Positions 7,400 to 16,918 of a stretch of 64,000 nucleotides of DNA are shown here, piece by piece (positions within the stretch are counted from its first letter, which is position 1; every line of letters begins with the position of its first letter). The notes below the pieces were generated by a model. The model worked only from the letters and a program-made list of their open reading frames with translations. It had not been told where the DNA came from and made no database searches. The DNA is from Streptomyces gobiensis. GTDB lineage: Bacteria > Actinomycetota > Actinomycetes > Streptomycetales > Streptomycetaceae. Position numbers and translations under genes: made by a program. The stretch is taken from contig NZ_CP086120.1 of the NCBI RefSeq assembly GCF_021216675.1, positions 2,214,501 to 2,278,500 on the forward strand, given 5' to 3'.

Positions 7400-8503
7400 A
7401 TGTCCGACTTCGTACCCGGACTCGAAGGAGTTGTCGCGTTCGAGACGGAGATCGCCGAGCCTGATAAGGAAGGCGGCGCGCTCCGGTATCGAGGTGTCGA
7501 CATTGAAGACCTGGTGGGGCATGTCTCCTTCGGGAACGTATGGGGTCTGCTGGTCGACGGCAGCTTCAACCCGGGGCTGCCCCCGGCCGAGCCCTTCCCG
7601 ATCCCGGTGCACTCCGGCGACATCCGTGTTGATGTCCAGTCCGCGCTGGCGATGCTCGCCCCCGTATGGGGTCTGAAACCGCTGCTCGACATCGACGTGG
7701 AGGAGGCCCGCGACGACCTCGCCCGGGCCGCCGTGATGGCGCTGTCGTATGTCGCCCAGTCGGCGCGCGGCCAGGGGCTGCCGATGGTGCCGCAGCGGGA
7801 GATCGACAAGGCGGAGACCGTCGTCGAGCGCTTTATGCGCCGCTGGCGGGGTGAGCCCGACCCGAAGCATGTCGCGGCCGTCGACGCCTACTGGACCTCG
7901 GCCGCCGAGCACGGCATGAACGCCTCCACCTTCACCGCCCGCGTCATCGCTTCCACCGGCGCTGATGTGGCCGCCTCTCTCTCCGGCGCGGTGGGCGCCA
8001 TGTCGGGGCCGCTGCACGGTGGTGCGCCCTCCCGTGTGCTCGGGATGATCGAGGACATCGAGCGCACGGGTGACGCGACCGCGTATGTGAAGCAGCAGCT
8101 CGACAAGGGCGAGCGGCTGATGGGCTTCGGCCACCGGGTCTACCGCGCCGAGGACCCGCGCGCCCGGGTGCTGCGCCGCACCGCCAAGGAGCTGGACGCG
8201 CCGCGCTTCGAGGTCGCGGAGGCGCTGGAGAAGGCCGCGCTGGAGGAGCTGCACAGCCGCCGCCCGGACCGGGTGCTGGCGACCAATGTGGAGTTCTGGG
8301 CGGCCATCGTGCTGGACTTCGCGGAGGTGCCCGCGCACATGTTCACGTCGATGTTCACCTGCGCCCGTACGGCCGGCTGGTCGGCGCACATCCTGGAGCA
8401 GAAGCGCACCGGACGGCTGGTGCGGCCCTCGGCCCGCTATATCGGGCCGAGCTCCCGCAACCCGCGTGAGTTCGAGGGGTACGGCGACATCGCCCGGCCT
8501 TGA
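7400..8503 (+). CDS. Citrate synthase (type 2-like)
   Basis: A citrate synthase family enzyme of 367 residues, shorter than the main TCA enzyme of Streptomyces (about 430), condensing oxaloacetate and acetyl-CoA. Catalytic motifs are present: SAEHGMNASTF with the first His, GFGHRVYRAEDPRA with the second His and substrate Arg, and a C-terminal RPSARYIGP arginine segment. The N-terminal EGGALRYRGVDIEDL is typical of citrate and 2-methylcitrate synthases, so a methylcitrate role cannot be excluded. ATG 7400 follows AAGGGA by nine bases; translation upstream of it is low complexity. The downstream TetR gene is convergent, 18 bases away, with a 12-base direct repeat (TCGCCCGGCCTT) in the junction. 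Confidence 0.9.
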   Translation: MSDFVPGLEGVVAFETEIAEPDKEGGALRYRGVDIEDLVGHVSFGNVWGLLVDGSFNPGLPPAEPFPIPVHSGDIRVDVQSALAMLAPVWGLKPLLDIDVEEARDDLARAAVMALSYVAQSARGQGLPMVPQREIDKAETVVERFMRRWRGEPDPKHVAAVDAYWTSAAEHGMNASTFTARVIASTGADVAASLSGAVGAMSGPLHGGAPSRVLGMIEDIERTGDATAYVKQQLDKGERLMGFGHRVYRAEDPRARVLRRTAKELDAPRFEVAEALEKAALEELHSRRPDRVLATNVEFWAAIVLDFAEVPAHMFTSMFTCARTAGWSAHILEQKRTGRLVRPSARYIGPSSRNPREFEGYGDIARP

Positions 8504-8521
8504 TCGCCTGATCGCCCGGCC

Positions 8522-9100
8522 TTAGAGGGCCGTGTCGATGAGGTGTGCCCACTGGGCGATGACCCGTTCGCGGCGGGCACTGTCGTCGGTGAGGAGGTTG
8601 GCGAGCCCCAGCCCCCGAGCCATGTCGAGCAGGCCCTGAACGGTCTCGCGTACGCCCGGGGCACTCTCATCGGCGCCGAGCAGCTCGAGCGCCATACGGT
8701 GCGTCTCCCGGCCGATCCGGGCTTCGAGGTCGGTGACCCGGGGGGCGAGCTGTGGCTCGTTGGAAGCGGCCACCCACAGGTGCAGGGCGGCGCGGAAGAG
8801 CGGTCCGGTGTAGAGGTTGACCAGGGTGGTGACGGCCGCGTGGGTGCCGGCTGGCCGGGGCAGCTCGCGCAGGGCCGCCGAGCGCCGCTCGGCGACATGC
8901 TCGACGGCGGCCGTGAACAGGTCTTCGCGGGTCGGGAAGTGGTGCTGTGCGGCGCCCCGGGAGACGCCCGCGTGTTCGGCGACCACCGTGACGGTGCTGC
9001 CCGACCAGCCGTGCTCGGCCAGGCAGGTCACGGCCGACTCCAGCAACCGCTGGCGGGTGGCACGGCTGCGGTCCTGTTTGGGTGGTGTCACCACGCCCAT
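8522..9100 (-). CDS. TetR-family regulator
   Basis: A 192-residue repressor. The N-terminal helix-turn-helix (about residues 12-58) contains the TetR signature TRQRLLESAVTCLAEHGWSGSTV and HAGVSRGAAQHHFPTREDL. The C-terminal ligand domain is unremarkable. It overlaps the end of the enoyl-CoA hydratase gene by 13 bases and lies downstream on the same strand, so it is co-transcribed with it. It probably controls the acyl-CoA genes between 9088 and 16862. A candidate operator is the palindrome at 16919. The ligand is likely an acyl-CoA (inference from context). Confidence 0.88.
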   Translation of the reverse strand: MGVVTPPKQDRSRATRQRLLESAVTCLAEHGWSGSTVTVVAEHAGVSRGAAQHHFPTREDLFTAAVEHVAERRSAALRELPRPAGTHAAVTTLVNLYTGPLFRAALHLWVAASNEPQLAPRVTDLEARIGRETHRMALELLGADESAPGVRETVQGLLDMARGLGLANLLTDDSARRERVIAQWAHLIDTAL

Positions 9101-9849
9101 TCCGGGTCCCGTCGTTCGAGGAAGGCGGTCATGCCCTCACGTGCCTCGGCTGAGCCGAAGAGCCGTGTGGACAGGGCAGTGAGATTATCGGTGTCCCGGT
9201 CGAAGGTACGCAGGACCTCCGCGGTGACGAGTTTCTTGGACTCCGCCAGCCCCTGCGGGGAGCAGCGGCGCAGCGCGGTGAGGAGGCGGTGAAGGGCGGC
9301 GTCGGTGGCGTCCGCGGTGTCGCCGTAGTCCGTGATAAGGCCGATACGGGCCGCCTCGGCGGCGTTGAAGCGCTCACCGGTGAGGTAGTAGCGGGCGGCG
9401 GCTCGGGGGTTGAGGCGGGGCAGCAGCGGCATGGAGATCACCGCCGGGGCGACGCCGATCCGGACCTCGGTGAAGGCGAAGCTGGCGGCTGCCGCCGAGG
9501 CGATGGAGATATCGCAGGCGCCCAGCAGGCCCAGCCCGCCGCCCCGGACATGGCCGTCGGCCCGGGCGACTACGGGCTTGGGCAGCTCGACGATCGTACG
9601 GAGCAGCTGAACCAGGTCGTGCGGGGTGGCGCTGCCGTCTGCGCCGCTGAGGTCGGCGCCCGCGCAGAAGGTGTTGCCGGTGTGGGTGAGCAGGACGGCC
9701 CGTATCGCCTTCGCCGCCGAGGCGTCGGCGAGCGCTGTGCGCAGCTCGGTCATGAGCTGTGCGGAGAGCGCGTTGCGGTTGTGCGGGGCGTCGAGGGTGA
9801 GGGTGCGGATGCCGTGGTTGTCGGTGCGACGGATGAGCTCAGCTGCCAT
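9088..9849 (-). CDS. Enoyl-CoA hydratase/isomerase family protein
   Basis: A crotonase-fold protein of 253 residues. Oxyanion-hole elements HNRNALSAQL and FCAGADLSG are seen, with the family block VVARADGHVRGGGLGLLGACDISIAS and the helix TEVRIGVAPAVI. The position equivalent to the first catalytic Glu lies in RGGGLGLLG, where the classical Glu is not obvious, so the exact reaction (hydration, isomerisation or a glutaconyl-CoA type hydration) is uncertain. ATG 9849 is the natural start; further upstream the frame enters the palindromic repeat. It forms an operon with the TetR gene and belongs functionally with the carboxylase and dehydrogenase genes upstream. Confidence 0.85.
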   Translation of the reverse strand: MAAELIRRTDNHGIRTLTLDAPHNRNALSAQLMTELRTALADASAAKAIRAVLLTHTGNTFCAGADLSGADGSATPHDLVQLLRTIVELPKPVVARADGHVRGGGLGLLGACDISIASAAAASFAFTEVRIGVAPAVISMPLLPRLNPRAAARYYLTGERFNAAEAARIGLITDYGDTADATDAALHRLLTALRRCSPQGLAESKKLVTAEVLRTFDRDTDNLTALSTRLFGSAEAREGMTAFLERRDPEWAW

Positions 9850-9870
9850 ATCAGGGTTCCGTTCGTCGTA

Positions 9871-10325
9871 GGAGGGTTCCCCGTCCAGCCCCTTCCCGGC
9901 TGCACGGATGCGCGGCCCCGCCGCGCGGCGGGGCTTCGCCCGGTCCGGGGTGCCGGGGCGGGGTTCCCCAATCCGCTCCGCCGCGTGGCGGGGCTTCGCC
10001 CGGTTGCGGGGTGCCGGGGGTGGGATTCCCCGTACCCCGCCTTTCCTGGCTGTACCGATATGCGGCTCGGCCGCGCGGCGGGGCTTCGCCCGGCTGCGGG
10101 GGTGCCGGGGGTGGGTGTCCCCGTATCCCGCCCCTTCCCGGAAACCGGGGCTTCGCCCCGGGGCCCCCGGGGTTGGCTCGGTGCGGGCCGGTGGCCGGTG
10201 TTGTGCCCACCCGTTCCGCCCTGCGGAACGACTGCCCACAACACTGGAGGGTGGGGGTTTGGGGGCGGCGGCCCCCGGTTTCGGGAAGGGGCTGGGTTAG
10301 GGGAATCCCTCCGCCGACAGCGGCG
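9871..10325 (+). repeat. Long palindromic intergenic repeat, copy 3 (forward)
   Basis: Three successive GCGGCTC-type hairpin modules (near 9910, 9968 and 10059) are followed by GGGGCTTCGCCCCGGGG, GTGTTGTGCCCACCC, an inner hairpin CGTTCCGCCCTGCGGAACG unlike that of any other copy, GCCCACAACA and the closing GTTTCGGGAAGGGG. It splits the acyl-CoA gene set between the hydratase and the dehydrogenase. Confidence 0.85.
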
Positions 10326-10424
10326 CTCAGCCACAACCACCGACGGACGGAGTCCGGCGCAGGCGGCCGAAGCCCGAGAGGCGCCCCAGGCGCCGAACGG
10401 TGCGAGGCCGCCGTTAGGAATGGC

Positions 10425-11588
10425 TCAGTAGGACTTGGGGAGGGACAGGGTTTGGTGGGAGACGTAGTTGAGGATCATCTCCCGGCTGACCGGCGCGATC
10501 CGCGCCACCCGCGCGGCGGCCAGCAGGCCGGCCAGCCCGTACTCCGTGCTCAGGCCATTTCCGCCAAGCGTGTGTACCGCCTGGTCCACGGCGTGGACAT
10601 TCGCCTCCGCCGCCGCGTACTTGGCCATGTTCGCCGCCTCCCCCGCGCCCGCGTCATCGCCCGCGTCATAGAGATGGGCGGCCTTCTGGGTCATCAAACG
10701 GGCGAGCTCCAGCTCGATATGGGCCTGGGCGAGCGGGTGGGCGATGGCCTGGTGCGCGCCGATCGGCTCCTTCCAGACGGTGCGGGTACGGGCGTAGTCG
10801 AGCGCCCTGGTGAGTGCGTAACGGCCCATGCCGAGGGCGAACGCGGCGGTCATGATGCGTTCGGGGTTGAGCCCGGCGAAGAGCTGGAGCAGCCCGGCGT
10901 CCTCATCGCCGATCAGCGCGTCGGCGGGGAGCCGGACCTCGTCGAGGACCAGCTCGAACTGCTTCTCGGCGGCGGCCAGTTCCATGGGGATGAGGTTGCG
11001 CTGGAAGCCAGGGGTGTCGCGGTCCACGATGAAGAGGCAGGGCTTCAGCTTGCCCGTCTTCGCGTCTTCCGTGCGGCCCACGATAAGCGTGGCGTCGGCG
11101 ATATCGACGCCGGAGATAAAGACCTTGCGGCCGGTGAGCAGCCAGTCGCCGGTGCCGGGGTCACGGCGGGCGGTCGTGGTGATCCGGTGGGAGTTGGAGC
11201 CCGCGTCGGGCTCGGTGATGCCGAAGGCCATCTTGCGGCTGCCGTCAGCCAGTCCGGGCAGCCAGCGGCGCTTCTGCCCATCGGTGCCGAAACGGGCGAT
11301 GACCGTGCCGCAGATGGCAGGTGAGACGACCATCATGAGCAGCGGGCAGCCCGCCGCGCCCAGCTCCTCCAGGATGATGGCGAGCTCGGCGATACCGCCG
11401 CCCCCGCCGCCGTACTCCTCGGGGAGGTTGACCCCGAGATAGCCGAGCTCACCGGCCTCGGACCACAGCTCGTCGGTGCGCTTGCCGTCCCGTCCGTCCC
11501 CTCCGTCCCGTCCGTAGCGCTGTCCGAGCGCGGCGACGGCCGCCCGCAAGGCTCGGTGTTCCTCGGTCTCCAGCAGGGCGTGAGTCAC
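10425..11588 (-). CDS. Acyl-CoA dehydrogenase
   Basis: A 387-residue FAD-dependent acyl-CoA dehydrogenase. It shows the family signature FGITEPDAGSNSHRI (substrate and FAD contacts), the GRKVFISG segment, and KEPIGAHQAIAHPLAQ followed by the C-terminal HTLGGNGLS. The catalytic Glu is expected in the LGGNGL/STEYGL region. GTG 11588 directly abuts the TAA of the biotin carboxylase gene (11589-11591), showing tight operon packing. In the pathway it would introduce the alpha-beta double bond that the carboxylase and hydratase act on next; citronellyl-CoA or isovaleryl-CoA are candidate substrates by analogy with atu and liu operons. Confidence 0.9.
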   Translation of the reverse strand: MTHALLETEEHRALRAAVAALGQRYGRDGGDGRDGKRTDELWSEAGELGYLGVNLPEEYGGGGGGIAELAIILEELGAAGCPLLMMVVSPAICGTVIARFGTDGQKRRWLPGLADGSRKMAFGITEPDAGSNSHRITTTARRDPGTGDWLLTGRKVFISGVDIADATLIVGRTEDAKTGKLKPCLFIVDRDTPGFQRNLIPMELAAAEKQFELVLDEVRLPADALIGDEDAGLLQLFAGLNPERIMTAAFALGMGRYALTRALDYARTRTVWKEPIGAHQAIAHPLAQAHIELELARLMTQKAAHLYDAGDDAGAGEAANMAKYAAAEANVHAVDQAVHTLGGNGLSTEYGLAGLLAAARVARIAPVSREMILNYVSHQTLSLPKSY

Positions 11589-13511
11589 TTAGGTTTCCTC
11601 CGATACAGCGGCTACGACGGCGAGCAGGGCACCGACCTCGACCTGATGGCCGGGTTCGGCGGGCAGTGCGGTGAGCGTTCCGGAGGCGGGAGCGGTGACC
11701 CGGTGCTCCATTTTCATGGCCTCCAGCCAGAGCAGTGGTTGCCCGGCCACCACGGTGTCGCCGACCGCCAGCCCGTCGGCGATCCGGACGACGGTCCCGG
11801 GCATCGGCGCGAGCAGGGATCCGGGCTCGGTGCGTGCGGCCGGATCGGTAAAGCGGGGCAGCGCGGTGAAGGCGTGGGCGCCGAGGGGCGAGTCGACGTA
11901 TACGGCGCTGTCGTCGTATACGGCGACGTCGAAGACGCGGCGGACGCCGTCCGTTTCAAGGATGACGCGGTCCCGGGCCGCCGCCAGGGTCCGTACGCCT
12001 GGGTAGTTCTCGGAGGTCAGACCGCCGTTGTGCGGGTTCAGGAGATAGCGGACCTCGTGCTCGGTGCCGTCCGGCTCGGATCGGTAGGTCTTGGTCTGCG
12101 GCTGGGACGGTACGTTCCGCCAGCCGCCGAAGCGGGAACGGCCGACGGAGTCCGCGAGCGCGGCGGCGAGCGCGGAAAGCCCGGTGGCGCGGGGCTCAGC
12201 GGCTGTCAGCTCGGCCAGGTGACGGTCGTAGAAGCCGGTGTCGAGGCGGGCGGCCGCGAAATCCGGGTGGCGCAGGGACCGTACGAGCAGCTCACGGTTG
12301 GTGACGGGGCCGTGGATACGGGCACGCTCCAGCGCGTGCGCGAGCCGCCGGAGCGCCTCGCTCCGCGTCGGCGCCCAGGCGACGGCCTTGGCGAGCATCG
12401 GGTCGTAGTACGGGGTGACGGTATCGCCGTCCGTAACCCCGCTGTCGAGGCGTACGCCGCCGGGCACGGCGAGCCGGTGCAGCCGCCCGGTCTGGGGCTG
12501 CCACTCCCGTGCCGGGTCCTCGGCGTAGAGGCGGGCCTCCACCGCGTGGCCCGAGGCGGGCGGGGGTTCGGCCGCCAGTCGCTCGCCCTCCGCGATACGT
12601 ATCTGATGGGCGACCAGATCGATACCGTGGACGCACTCGGTCACCGGGTGCTCCACCTGGAGGCGGGTGTTCATCTCCAGAAAGTACGGGCGGCCATCGG
12701 CCGATACGAGGAACTCGACCGTGCCCGCACCCGTATAGTCCACGGCCCGGGCGGCCTTGACCGCCGCCGTGTGCAGGGTCTCCCGCAGCTCATCGCCCAG
12801 ATGGGGTGCCGGGGACTCCTCGATGACCTTCTGGTGGCGGCGCTGCAACGAGCAGTCCCGGGTGCCCAGCGCCCAGACCGTGCCGTGCCGGTCAGCCAGA
12901 ACCTGGACCTCGATATGGCGGCCGCGCTCGATGTACGGCTCGACGAACACCTCCCCGTCGCCGAAGGCGGACGCCGCTTCCTGGGACGCGGCGGCGATCT
13001 CACCCGGCAGGGCGGCCAGTTCACGTACGACCCGCATACCGCGCCCGCCGCCGCCCGCGGCCGCCTTGACCAGCAGCGGGAGGTCCGCAGCGGTGGCCGC
13101 CTCGGGCCGCAGGGGCGCGAGCAGCGGCACCCCGGCCGTACGCATCAGCTCCTTGGCGCGGGTCTTGGAGGCCATGGCAGCCATCGCCTCCGGCGGTGGG
13201 CCGACCCAGACCAGACCGGCGTCCAGCACGGCGCGGGCGAAGCCGGGATTCTCGGAGAGGAAGCCATAGCCGGGGTGCACGGCGTCCGCGCCCGCCGCCA
13301 GGGCGGCCTTGACGATCAGGTCGCCGCGTAGATAGGTCTCGGCGGGGGCGTCGCCGGGCAGCCGGATGGCCGCGTCAGCCTCGTGGACATGGCGCGCGTC
13401 GGCGTCGGCGTCCGAGTGCACGGCGACCGTCTGGATGCCGAGCTCCCGGCAGGTACGGAAGATACGGCGGGCGATCTCGCCCCGGTTGGCGACAAGCAGA
13501 GAGTGAATCAC
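11589..13511 (-). CDS. Acyl-CoA carboxylase alpha subunit (biotin carboxylase + biotin carrier)
   Basis: A 640-residue two-part protein. The biotin carboxylase domain (about 1-450) begins HSLLVANRGEIARRIFRTC. It has the ATP-grasp glycine loop KAAAGGGGRGMRVV, the SLQRRHQKVIEESP segment and EMNTRLQVEHPVTE. The C-terminal biotinyl domain carries the biotin-attachment site EAMKMEH near residue 605. It supplies carboxybiotin to the beta subunit encoded just upstream in the operon. GTG 13511 is chosen because the family starts there and an upstream GAGGGG is present. The 34-base junction to the beta gene holds a tandem GACGTCACATCC repeat. Confidence 0.93.
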   Translation of the reverse strand: MIHSLLVANRGEIARRIFRTCRELGIQTVAVHSDADADARHVHEADAAIRLPGDAPAETYLRGDLIVKAALAAGADAVHPGYGFLSENPGFARAVLDAGLVWVGPPPEAMAAMASKTRAKELMRTAGVPLLAPLRPEAATAADLPLLVKAAAGGGGRGMRVVRELAALPGEIAAASQEAASAFGDGEVFVEPYIERGRHIEVQVLADRHGTVWALGTRDCSLQRRHQKVIEESPAPHLGDELRETLHTAAVKAARAVDYTGAGTVEFLVSADGRPYFLEMNTRLQVEHPVTECVHGIDLVAHQIRIAEGERLAAEPPPASGHAVEARLYAEDPAREWQPQTGRLHRLAVPGGVRLDSGVTDGDTVTPYYDPMLAKAVAWAPTRSEALRRLAHALERARIHGPVTNRELLVRSLRHPDFAAARLDTGFYDRHLAELTAAEPRATGLSALAAALADSVGRSRFGGWRNVPSQPQTKTYRSEPDGTEHEVRYLLNPHNGGLTSENYPGVRTLAAARDRVILETDGVRRVFDVAVYDDSAVYVDSPLGAHAFTALPRFTDPAARTEPGSLLAPMPGTVVRIADGLAVGDTVVAGQPLLWLEAMKMEHRVTAPASGTLTALPAEPGHQVEVGALLAVVAAVSEET

Positions 13512-13545
13512 CGAAGGCCCCTCATATCCGACGTCACATCCGACG

Positions 13546-15171
13546 TCACATCCGGAAGATGCCGAAGCCACCCCGCGCGCCCTGGACCGGCGCGGTGTGG
13601 ATGGCGGACAGACACAGGCCAAGGACGGTCCGGGTATCCCTGGGATCGATCACGCCGTCGTCATACAGCCGCCCGGACAGAAACATGGGCAGGGACTCCG
13701 TCTCGATCTGCTGCTCCACCATGGCGCGCAGCGCGGCGTCCTTCTCCTCCGCGGCCTCGTCGTACGGCTTGCCCTTGGCCGCCGCGGATTCCCGCATCAC
13801 GATCGACAGCACCCCGGCGAGCTGCTGTGGCCCCATCACCGCCGACTTGGCGCTGGGCCAGGCGAAAAGGAAGCGGGGATCATAGGCCCGGCCGCACATG
13901 CCGTAGTGACCGGCGCCGTAGCTGGCGCCCATCAGCACCGACAGATGAGGGACCGTCGAGTTCGACACCGCGTTGATCATCATCGAGCCGTGCTTGATGA
14001 TGCCGCCCTGCTCGTACTCCTTGCCGACCATATAGCCGGTGGTGTTGTGCAGAAAGAGCAGCGGAACGTCGCGCTGGTTGGCCAGCTGGATGAACTGGGT
14101 GGCCTTCTGTGACTCCGCGCTGAACAGCACGCCCTGGGCGTTGGCGAGGATGCCGATGGGATAGCCGTGCAGTTGGGCCCAGCCCGTCACCAGGCTCGCC
14201 CCGTACAACGGTTTGAACTCGTCGAAGTCGGAGGCGTCGACGATACGGGCGATGACCTCGCGTGGGTCGAAGGGCACCTTGAGGTCCCCGGGGACGATGC
14301 CGAGGAGTTCGTCCTCCTGATACTTGGGCGGGGGTGCCGGGGGTGCCGGGGGCGCCGGGCCCCGATCGGGCTGGGCCTTGCGCCAGTTCAGGCGGGCCAC
14401 CACGCGCCGGGTCTGCCGCAGCGCGTCCGGCTCGTCGACGGCGAAGTAGTCGGCGAGGCCCGAGGTGCGGGCGTGCATCTCCGCGCCGCCCAGCTCCTCG
14501 TCATCGGCTTCTTCCCCGGTCGCCATCCTGACCAGCGGCGGGCCGCCCAGAAAAACCTTGGAGCGCTCCTTGACCATGATCACGTGGTCCGACATCCCCG
14601 GGATGTACGCCCCGCCCGCCGTGGAGTTGCCGAAGACCACCGCGATCGTCGGTATCCCGGCCGCCGACAGCCGGGTGATGTCCTTGAAGAGGGCACCGCC
14701 CGGGATGAAGATCTCCTTCTGGCTGGGCAGATCGGCGCCCCCGGACTCCACCAGGCTGACGCAGGGCAGCCGGTTGGCGTACGCGATCTCATTGGCACGC
14801 AGCGCCTTGCGCAGCGTCCAGGGGTTGCTGGCGCCACCGCGTACCGTCGGGTCGTTGGCCGTGATCAGGCACTCCACGCCCTCGATCACCCCGATTCCGG
14901 TGACCAGCGACGCCCCGACCGTATAGTCGCTGCCCCAGCCTGCCAGCGGGGACAGCTCCAGGAACGGCGTATCGGGGTCGACCAGCAGCTCGATCCGCTC
15001 CCGGGCCAGCAGCTTGCCGCGCTCCCGGTGCCGCCGCACATACTTCTCACCGCCGCCCGCCAGGGCCTTGGCGTGCTCGGCCGTCAGCTCGGCCAGCTTC
15101 TCCAGCATGGCGGCACGATGAGCCGCGTAGTCGGCACCCGTCGGGTCGAGCCCGGACGTCAGCACGGTCAC
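13546..15171 (-). CDS. Acyl-CoA carboxylase beta subunit (carboxyltransferase)
   Basis: A 541-residue carboxyltransferase of the methylcrotonyl/geranyl-CoA carboxylase beta type. Visible features are VRGGASNPWTLRKALRANEIAYANRLPC in the N-terminal crotonase domain, GNSTAGGAYIPGMSDH for the oxyanion region, and FLHNTTGYMVGKEYEQGGIIKHG plus GASYGAGHYGMCGRAYDPRF in the C-terminal domain. The last two are typical of the MCC/GCC beta family rather than of propionyl-CoA carboxylase. GTG 15171 overlaps the TGA of the AtuA-like gene by four bases and follows GGAGGT. A proline-rich insert lies at about residues 275-290. Confidence 0.92.
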   Translation of the reverse strand: MTVLTSGLDPTGADYAAHRAAMLEKLAELTAEHAKALAGGGEKYVRRHRERGKLLARERIELLVDPDTPFLELSPLAGWGSDYTVGASLVTGIGVIEGVECLITANDPTVRGGASNPWTLRKALRANEIAYANRLPCVSLVESGGADLPSQKEIFIPGGALFKDITRLSAAGIPTIAVVFGNSTAGGAYIPGMSDHVIMVKERSKVFLGGPPLVRMATGEEADDEELGGAEMHARTSGLADYFAVDEPDALRQTRRVVARLNWRKAQPDRGPAPPAPPAPPPKYQEDELLGIVPGDLKVPFDPREVIARIVDASDFDEFKPLYGASLVTGWAQLHGYPIGILANAQGVLFSAESQKATQFIQLANQRDVPLLFLHNTTGYMVGKEYEQGGIIKHGSMMINAVSNSTVPHLSVLMGASYGAGHYGMCGRAYDPRFLFAWPSAKSAVMGPQQLAGVLSIVMRESAAAKGKPYDEAAEEKDAALRAMVEQQIETESLPMFLSGRLYDDGVIDPRDTRTVLGLCLSAIHTAPVQGARGGFGIFRM

Positions 15172-16862
15172 AGCAGCACCTCCGGTATCTCCAGATGGCG
15201 GGCGCGCAACCACTCCCCCACCGCCTTGGCCTGTGGATCAAAACGGGCCTGCGAGGCGACGCCCTCACCGAGAAGCCCGTCGACGACAAAGTTCAGCGCC
15301 CTGAGGTTCGGCAGCACATGCCGTACGACGGGCAGTTCAGCGGTCTCCGGCAGCAGGGCGCGGAAGCGGTCGGCGGTCAGCGTGTGCGCCAGCCATCGCC
15401 AGGTCTCCTGGTTCCCATCGCGTGCCCATACCCCGACGTTGGCGCTGCCGCCCTTGTCGCCGCTGCGTGCCCCGGCGACCAGTCCGAGCGGGGCGCGGCG
15501 GGTGGCGCCGTATCCGGTCAGCGGCTCGGGCAGGGGCGGCTGAGGCACCTCGGCCAGCTCCTGGCTCCGGGGCGCGGGCGGCACCCCGATACGGCGGCCA
15601 TCGGGCAGTACGGCGGTGTGCGTGACCGTTTCGGCCGCCGTATACGCGGCCTCGAACACGCCGTAGGGCGAGGCCTTGCCGGGTGGCGCGGTGAGGTGGA
15701 AGCCGGGATAGCTGGCCAGGGCGAGCTCAACCGCGGCGCTGCTCACCAAGCGGCCCACGGCGTCGGGGTCACGGTCGCGGACGACGAGCCGGAGGACGGC
15801 GCTGGCCTCCTCCTGCACCGGAGCGTCCAGCCAGTCGGTGCGGGCCAGCGACCAGCTCACCTGTTCCGGGCCCGGCCTGCGCTTGCCCAGCACGTCCGCC
15901 ATCTGCTCCTGGACCAGTGCTGCCTTGGCCTCGATCTCCAGCCCCGTGAGCACGAAGACGACCTCATTGCGGAAGCCGCCGAGCCGGGTGAGCCCGACCT
16001 TGAGCGTGGGCGGCGGGGGTTCGCCCCGTACGCCCTCGATACGGACCCGGTCGGTCCCTTCCCCGACGAGCCGCACGGTGTCGAGCCGGGCGGTGACATC
16101 GGGTCCGGCGTAGCGGGCGCCACCGGTCTCATAGAGGAGCTGCGCGGTGACGGTCCCGGCGGTCACCGCACCGCCCGTACCCGGGTGCTTGGTGATGACC
16201 GCTGAACCGTCCGGGTGGATCTCGGCGATGGGGAAGCCGGGGCGCCGGACATCGTGCTCGCCGAAGAACGCGTAGTTGCCGCCGGTGGCCTGGGTACCGC
16301 ACTCCAGCACATGCCCGGCGACCACGGCCCCGGCCAGCGCGTCCCAGTCATCGGCGGCCCAGCCGTGGTGCGCGGCGGCCGGTCCGGTGACCAGCGCGGC
16401 ATCGGTGACCCGGCCGGTGACCACCACATCGGCGCCCGCCCGCAGGCACTCGGCGATGCCCGCACCGCCGAGGTAGGCGTTGGCGGTGATCACGTCCTCG
16501 CCCCACTGCCGGGCGCCGCGCAGATCGTCACCCTCAACGTGGGCTACCCGTACGGGGACACCGACCCGGTCGGCCAGCTCCCGGATGGCGTCGGCGAGTC
16601 CGGCGGGGTTGAGGCCGCCCGCGTTGCTGACGAGCTTGACGCCGTGGGCCTGGGCGAGGCCGAGCCCCTCTTCCAGCTGCCGCAGGAAGGTGGTGGCGTA
16701 ACCGCGGGCCGGGTCCTGCTGCTGGCCGCGTCCGAGGATGAGCATGGTCAGCTCGGCGAGGTAGTCGCCGGTGAGGACGTCCAGGGGGCCGCCGGTGAGC
16801 ATGTCGCGCAGGGCGTCGAAGCGGTCGCCGTAGAAGCCGGAGGCGTTTGCGATGCGCAGCAC
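15168..16862 (-). CDS. AtuA-like (DUF1446) protein
   Basis: A 564-residue protein of the acyclic terpene utilisation AtuA/DUF1446 family. The N-terminus LRIANASGFYGDRFDALRDML, the ITANAYLGGAGIAECL block and GRVTDAALVTGPAAAHHGW are family landmarks. A second domain (from about residue 450) begins near GATRRAPLGLVAGARSGDKGG. AtuA is essential for growth on citronellol in Pseudomonas, but its reaction is not established. It is the first gene of the operon: GTG 16862 follows GGGAGGGG, and the stop overlaps the carboxyltransferase start. The starts further upstream are unlikely because they would pass through the regulatory palindromes at 16879 and 16919. Confidence 0.88.
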   Translation of the reverse strand: MLRIANASGFYGDRFDALRDMLTGGPLDVLTGDYLAELTMLILGRGQQQDPARGYATTFLRQLEEGLGLAQAHGVKLVSNAGGLNPAGLADAIRELADRVGVPVRVAHVEGDDLRGARQWGEDVITANAYLGGAGIAECLRAGADVVVTGRVTDAALVTGPAAAHHGWAADDWDALAGAVVAGHVLECGTQATGGNYAFFGEHDVRRPGFPIAEIHPDGSAVITKHPGTGGAVTAGTVTAQLLYETGGARYAGPDVTARLDTVRLVGEGTDRVRIEGVRGEPPPPTLKVGLTRLGGFRNEVVFVLTGLEIEAKAALVQEQMADVLGKRRPGPEQVSWSLARTDWLDAPVQEEASAVLRLVVRDRDPDAVGRLVSSAAVELALASYPGFHLTAPPGKASPYGVFEAAYTAAETVTHTAVLPDGRRIGVPPAPRSQELAEVPQPPLPEPLTGYGATRRAPLGLVAGARSGDKGGSANVGVWARDGNQETWRWLAHTLTADRFRALLPETAELPVVRHVLPNLRALNFVVDGLLGEGVASQARFDPQAKAVGEWLRARHLEIPEVLL

Positions 16863-16878
16863 GTTTGGCCCCTCCCTT

Positions 16879-16906
16879 GTCGGTGCCACGTCAGCGTGGC
16901 ACCGAC
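16879..16906. promoter_or_regulatory. Perfect 12-bp inverted repeat in the operon leader
   Basis: GTCGGTGCCACG, a 4-base loop (TCAG) and CGTGGCACCGAC form a perfect stem. It ends only about 17 bases before the AtuA-like GTG, next to the ribosome site. It may be a protein operator or an RNA hairpin affecting translation. Confidence 0.6.
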
Positions 16907-16918
16907 CAGAGAAACAAT

